Shown here piece by piece: positions 7,077 through 9,192 of a DNA stretch of 9,192 nucleotides (position 1 is the stretch's first letter; each line of letters starts with the position of its first letter). The notes under the pieces were generated by a model, which was not told the origin of the DNA, did no database searches, and saw nothing but the letters and a program-made list of their open reading frames with translations. The position numbers and the translations under genes were made by a program. The stretch is from NCBI GenBank assembly GCA_002496485.1, contig DAJW01000097.1, positions 3,042 to 12,233 of the forward strand. The letters are read 5' to 3'. The DNA comes from Euryarchaeota archaeon UBA36 (GTDB lineage: Archaea; Thermoplasmatota; Poseidoniia; Poseidoniales; Thalassarchaeaceae).

Positions 7077-7427
7077 ATGTATGTGGCGAGACAAGATTCT
7101 CTACTATGGTTTCTAATGGGAGTAGCTCAATTATTGCTTGGAGATGCACTTCTAAGTAGTGGAGTTTCCGATACCATCGGTCAATTAATTCAAATGTCAG
7201 GTGGCGGTACAATCGCCTTAGGGATCTATTTCTTAATCTTCTTAGCAAGACATGAATCTGAATTCTCTCAGGCATACAATAAAGCTGAGAAATTAATTCT
7301 AGAAACTGATCCTGTAACTGGTAAGAAAGTTTTGAGGGATAATTCCCCCAGAGCAATCAAAGCTATTTGGTACACAATACCAGTTGGGATGACTTTCATT
7401 GGTCTTATCGCATGGCTAGTTTCTTGA
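7077..7427 (+). CDS. Small membrane protein of unknown function (116 aa)
   Basis: Not recognised. The protein has two or three membrane helices (about 9-29, 43-57 and 97-115). A polar, charged loop (58-96) contains HESEFSQAYNKAEKL, which looks helical, followed by DPVTGKK and a basic SPRAIKA lead-in to the last helix. The pattern of a hydrophobic protein with charged linkers, on the same strand as its neighbours, supports a real gene over the antisense open frame in the same place. The ATG at 7077 has no Shine-Dalgarno match; the gap before it is 59 bases from the exporter stop. It is followed after six to nine bases by the next small membrane protein, so the two are almost certainly co-translated. 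A structural or accessory membrane role with that protein is the likeliest guess. Confidence 0.72.
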   Translation: MYVARQDSLLWFLMGVAQLLLGDALLSSGVSDTIGQLIQMSGGGTIALGIYFLIFLARHESEFSQAYNKAEKLILETDPVTGKKVLRDNSPRAIKAIWYTIPVGMTFIGLIAWLVS

Positions 7428-7430
7428 GGA
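7426..7430 (+). promoter_or_regulatory. Ribosome binding site overlapping the upstream stop codon
   Basis: GAGGA overlaps the TGA stop (7425-7427) of the 116-aa gene. It lies three bases before the first ATG (7434) and six bases before the second (7437), so the second ATG has the better spacing. The overlap indicates translational coupling of the two small membrane protein genes. Confidence 0.55.
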
Positions 7431-7436
7431 TAGATG

Positions 7437-7703
7437 ATGAAGAGAGAAGATTCCACTGAATTAATTGACAAAGTAATTTCCAATCCTTCTTTCGACAGAA
7501 TGGGCGGTTATCATATTTTCTTCAGAAGAGTTGCAATCCCACTTCTTCTATTCATTATTGGTTTGTTAATTTATTCTATCCTAGAAAATTTCTTAACCCA
7601 CGATACAAATATCATTCTGACTTGTATCATTGTAGGATTATCCATCGGTCCAATATTAAATTTAGAAAGATATTATGGGATGATTCGTTCTAATGGAAAG
7701 TAG
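7437..7703 (+). CDS. Small two-helix membrane protein of unknown function (88 aa)
   Basis: Not recognised. Numbered from the ATG at 7434, residues 1-32 are polar and charged (cytoplasmic by the positive-inside rule, with FFRR just before the helix). They are followed by a hydrophobic helix at about 33-53, a short loop with His and Asp, a second helix at about 58-76, and a basic tail ending near ERYYGMIRSNGK. Two adjacent ATGs (7434 and 7437) are possible starts; the GAGGA spacing favours the second. The gene is tightly linked to the preceding 116-aa membrane protein and is followed by 67 bases carrying a TATA-like box and then the NfeD-like gene. The hairpin topology with both ends inside fits a small subunit or a scaffold-type accessory. 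No domain family could be assigned. Confidence 0.7.
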   Translation: MKREDSTELIDKVISNPSFDRMGGYHIFFRRVAIPLLLFIIGLLIYSILENFLTHDTNIILTCIIVGLSIGPILNLERYYGMIRSNGK

Positions 7704-7717
7704 CATAAAATACTGTG

Positions 7718-7730
7718 AAATAATATAATT
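7718..7730 (+). promoter_or_regulatory. Possible TATA box for the NfeD-flotillin pair
   Basis: AAATAATATAATT, preceded by a purine-rich GTGAA that could act as BRE, lies about 40-53 bases before the ATG at 7771. The predicted transcript start is near 7750, leaving a leader of about 20 bases that contains GGAAG (7762-7766) as a weak ribosome site. It is the most TATA-like element in the gap, and would let the NfeD-like and flotillin genes be transcribed apart from the exporter and small membrane proteins. Confidence 0.4.
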
Positions 7731-7770
7731 CAGCCGAACATGTAAAATCCCTCATTATTTTGGAAGTTGT

Positions 7771-8367
7771 ATGGGATTGCTAGACGACCTCAATATTTTC
7801 TCACTATTTGGACTTGGAGATGCAACTGGGTTGGAGCTACTTTTTGCAGCCTGCGCACTGGTAGGTGGAATACTCTTCATCCTGTATTTCGTATTGTTGA
7901 TGGTTGGTGGAATCGCTACTGATGTATTTGACGGTCTTTTCGGAATTGATGTCGATGTTGGTACAGATGCATCGTTCAAAGCTCTTACATTTCAAGGAAT
8001 AATGGCCTTTTTTATGTTCTTCGGATTAGCTGGCCTGTACACACTGAAGTCAGATGGATCAAATACAATAGCCGTCCTTGCTGGCGGGATTGCTGGCGGA
8101 ATATCAATGCTAGGAACAGGTAAATTATTTGAGTTATTTGTCACCCTTCAACAGGATGGAACTACTAGCTTAGATGAAGCCATTGGATCAAAAGGACAAG
8201 TATATTTGAGAATCCCACATGATGGTGTCGGTCAAGTATCCGTCGAAGTAAATGGAACACTTAGGACTTATAATGCCAAGTCACATGATGATACAGAAAT
8301 AGCTACTGATGATTTTATTGAGGTAGTAGAAATCATGGGAGAAGTTTTAGTTGTAAAGAGAATTTAA
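7771..8367 (+). CDS. NfeD/YqiJ-like OB-fold membrane protein
   Basis: This 198-residue protein is a short NfeD-family membrane protein, the usual partner of flotillin-type SPFH proteins. Helices lie at about 21-48, 74-92 and 98-118. Between the first two is the family's acidic GIDVDVGTD segment (58-66), followed by SFKALTFQGIMAFFMFFGLAGL, which resembles the conserved FGxxG helix of YuaF/YqiJ proteins. Residues about 137-198 form a compact beta-rich domain beginning IGSKGQV and ending with EVVEIMGEVLVVKRI, as expected for the cytoplasmic OB fold of NfeD. It lacks the ClpP-like serine protease domain of long NfeD proteins and is close in length to Bacillus YuaF and E. coli YqiJ. The flotillin gene follows after 71 bases on the same strand. 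In bacteria such proteins influence flotillin assembly and membrane organisation; the same role here is inferred from family and context. Confidence 0.82.
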   Translation: MGLLDDLNIFSLFGLGDATGLELLFAACALVGGILFILYFVLLMVGGIATDVFDGLFGIDVDVGTDASFKALTFQGIMAFFMFFGLAGLYTLKSDGSNTIAVLAGGIAGGISMLGTGKLFELFVTLQQDGTTSLDEAIGSKGQVYLRIPHDGVGQVSVEVNGTLRTYNAKSHDDTEIATDDFIEVVEIMGEVLVVKRI

Positions 8368-8428
8368 CTAAGACGGAAAATAGACACTGATACATAGACT
8401 TGAATAGTGGGCACTACCTGAGTCGTAT

Positions 8429-8434
8429 AGGTGA
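8429..8434 (+). promoter_or_regulatory. Ribosome binding site of the flotillin gene
   Basis: AGGTGA, a six-base match to the archaeal Shine-Dalgarno sequence, sits four bases before the ATG at 8439. It fixes that ATG as the start although the reading frame stays open further upstream. Confidence 0.65.
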
Positions 8435-8438
8435 GACT

Positions 8439-9192
8439 ATGGTAGATGCAAGCATGATAGGAACAATAATGATTTTTGCAGTAATTTTAATTTTAGTAGC
8501 AGGTGTAATGTTTTTTGCTCAAAGATACAAAAGATGCCCACCCGACCAAATTATGGTAATTTATGGTAGGACTGAGCGTACTGCAGATGGGAGGCCAAAA
8601 GCGTCAAAGACATTGCATGGTGGAGCCGCATTAGTATGGCCACTAATACAAGATTTTGCATATATCTCACTGAAGCCAATGACTATCAATATAGATCTAA
8701 GGGGTGCGTTGTCACTACAAAACATCAGAATTAATGTCCCTAGTACATTTACAATTGGTGTTTCTACTGAACCCGCAATTATGGCTAATGCTGCCGAACG
8801 TCTTCTAGGTTTCAGGCTAGAAGATATAGAAGATATGGCGAAAGAAATTATTTTTGGTCAATTACGTCTGACTGTTGCAACTCTTACAATCGAGCAAATT
8901 AATCAAGACAGAGATGCCTTCCTTGAATTGATTCAGAAGAATGTTGGAGCCGAAATGAGAAAGGTAGGACTTTATCTAATCAATGTTAATATTGCAGATA
9001 TTACTGACGAATCTGAATACATAGAGAGCATTGGAAAGAAAGCTGCTGCAGCCGCAGTGGAGCAGGCTAGAATAGATGTGGCCGAAGCTGAGATGAAGGG
9101 TGCTATCGGTTCTGCAGAAGCAAATAGAAGAAGAGAAATCGAAGTTGCTCAGGCTGAAGCTGAGGCCGAGAAAGGAAGAAAAGCTGCTGAAG
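8439..9192 (+). CDS. Flotillin / YqiK-type SPFH protein, N-terminal part (partial)
   Basis: The first 251 codons of a flotillin-like protein, running off the window end. A single membrane helix (about 7-27) is followed by RYKRCPPDQIMVIYG (29-43), the opening of the flotillin SPFH domain. Further landmarks are GGAALVWPLIQDFAYISLKP (61-80), with the family's 'G-G-x6-P' pattern, and INVPSTFTIGVS (98-109). The domain ends near ADITDESEYIESIG (186-199). From about residue 200 the chain becomes a long Glu/Ala/Lys-rich helix, which is the flotillin-type coiled coil with EA repeats. Known flotillins are roughly 500 residues, so about half is missing. They form oligomeric cages or scaffolds that organise membrane microdomains. 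The upstream NfeD-like gene makes the pair equivalent in order to yuaF-floT and yqiJ-yqiK. No internal oddity is visible in the part present. Confidence 0.92.
   Translation, partial: MVDASMIGTIMIFAVILILVAGVMFFAQRYKRCPPDQIMVIYGRTERTADGRPKASKTLHGGAALVWPLIQDFAYISLKPMTINIDLRGALSLQNIRINVPSTFTIGVSTEPAIMANAAERLLGFRLEDIEDMAKEIIFGQLRLTVATLTIEQINQDRDAFLELIQKNVGAEMRKVGLYLINVNIADITDESEYIESIGKKAAAAAVEQARIDVAEAEMKGAIGSAEANRRREIEVAQAEAEAEKGRKAAE

Noticed and set aside
6965..7159. Short + strand frame spanning the exporter end and the next gene start
   Set aside because: It overlaps two better-supported genes in another frame and has no recognisable composition or ribosome site.
7075..7356. Open frame on the - strand opposite the 116-aa membrane protein
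   Set aside because: Its translation is a low-complexity mix rich in Leu and Arg with no signal or domain; the + strand frame has coherent membrane helices, matches the neighbouring strand and is coupled to the next gene.
7755..7979. - strand Ser/Pro/Thr-rich frame opposite the NfeD-like gene
   Set aside because: Its composition is what antisense reading of Gly/Asp/Leu codons gives; the + strand has a family match.
8416..8432. ACCT/AGGT hairpin that could mask the flotillin ribosome site
   Set aside because: The stem is only four pairs with a nine-base loop; such pairs arise often by chance, so no riboswitch or thermosensor is claimed.

Overview
The window is gene-dense, AT-rich DNA, and every base outside the genes lies in gaps of about 110 bases or less. 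It looks archaeal, most likely a planktonic marine euryarchaeon of the Marine Group II (Poseidoniales) kind. The reasons are a lipoprotein ending in a PGF-CTERM-like sorting signal, Cys-rich 'GCT...DDGSC' repeats mixed with DxDxDG calcium loops, Shine-Dalgarno matches of the AGGTGA type, TATA-like boxes, and an acidic, Asn/Asp/Ser-rich surface proteome. This placement is inference; no rRNA or tRNA gene was seen.

Left part (1-1105): the tail of a polar amino acid ABC transporter ATPase (GlnQ type) on the + strand converges on a - strand ATP-NAD kinase family gene. The kinase's motifs resemble the mitochondrial NADK2 branch more than bacterial PpnK.

Middle (1167-5136): two consecutive + strand lipoprotein genes of unknown function (386 and 575 aa) share a related C-terminal module. 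The second carries five Cys repeats, two EF-hand-like loops and a C-terminal PGF-CTERM-like helix, so it has two possible membrane anchors. It converges on a - strand gene for a membrane-anchored, probably outward-facing alpha/beta hydrolase, and the two stop codons share one TTAA.

Right part (5248-9192): five + strand genes follow one another. They are a complete MsbA/MdlB-type ABC exporter half-transporter, two small unrecognised membrane proteins (116 and about 88 aa), an NfeD/YqiJ-type OB-fold membrane protein, and a flotillin/YqiK-type SPFH protein cut off by the window end. NfeD-like plus flotillin is a classical pair for membrane microdomains; the two small membrane proteins just upstream are candidates for a link to it.

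Overall the window is dominated by cell-envelope genes. No mobile element, CRISPR array, RNA gene or defence system was recognised.
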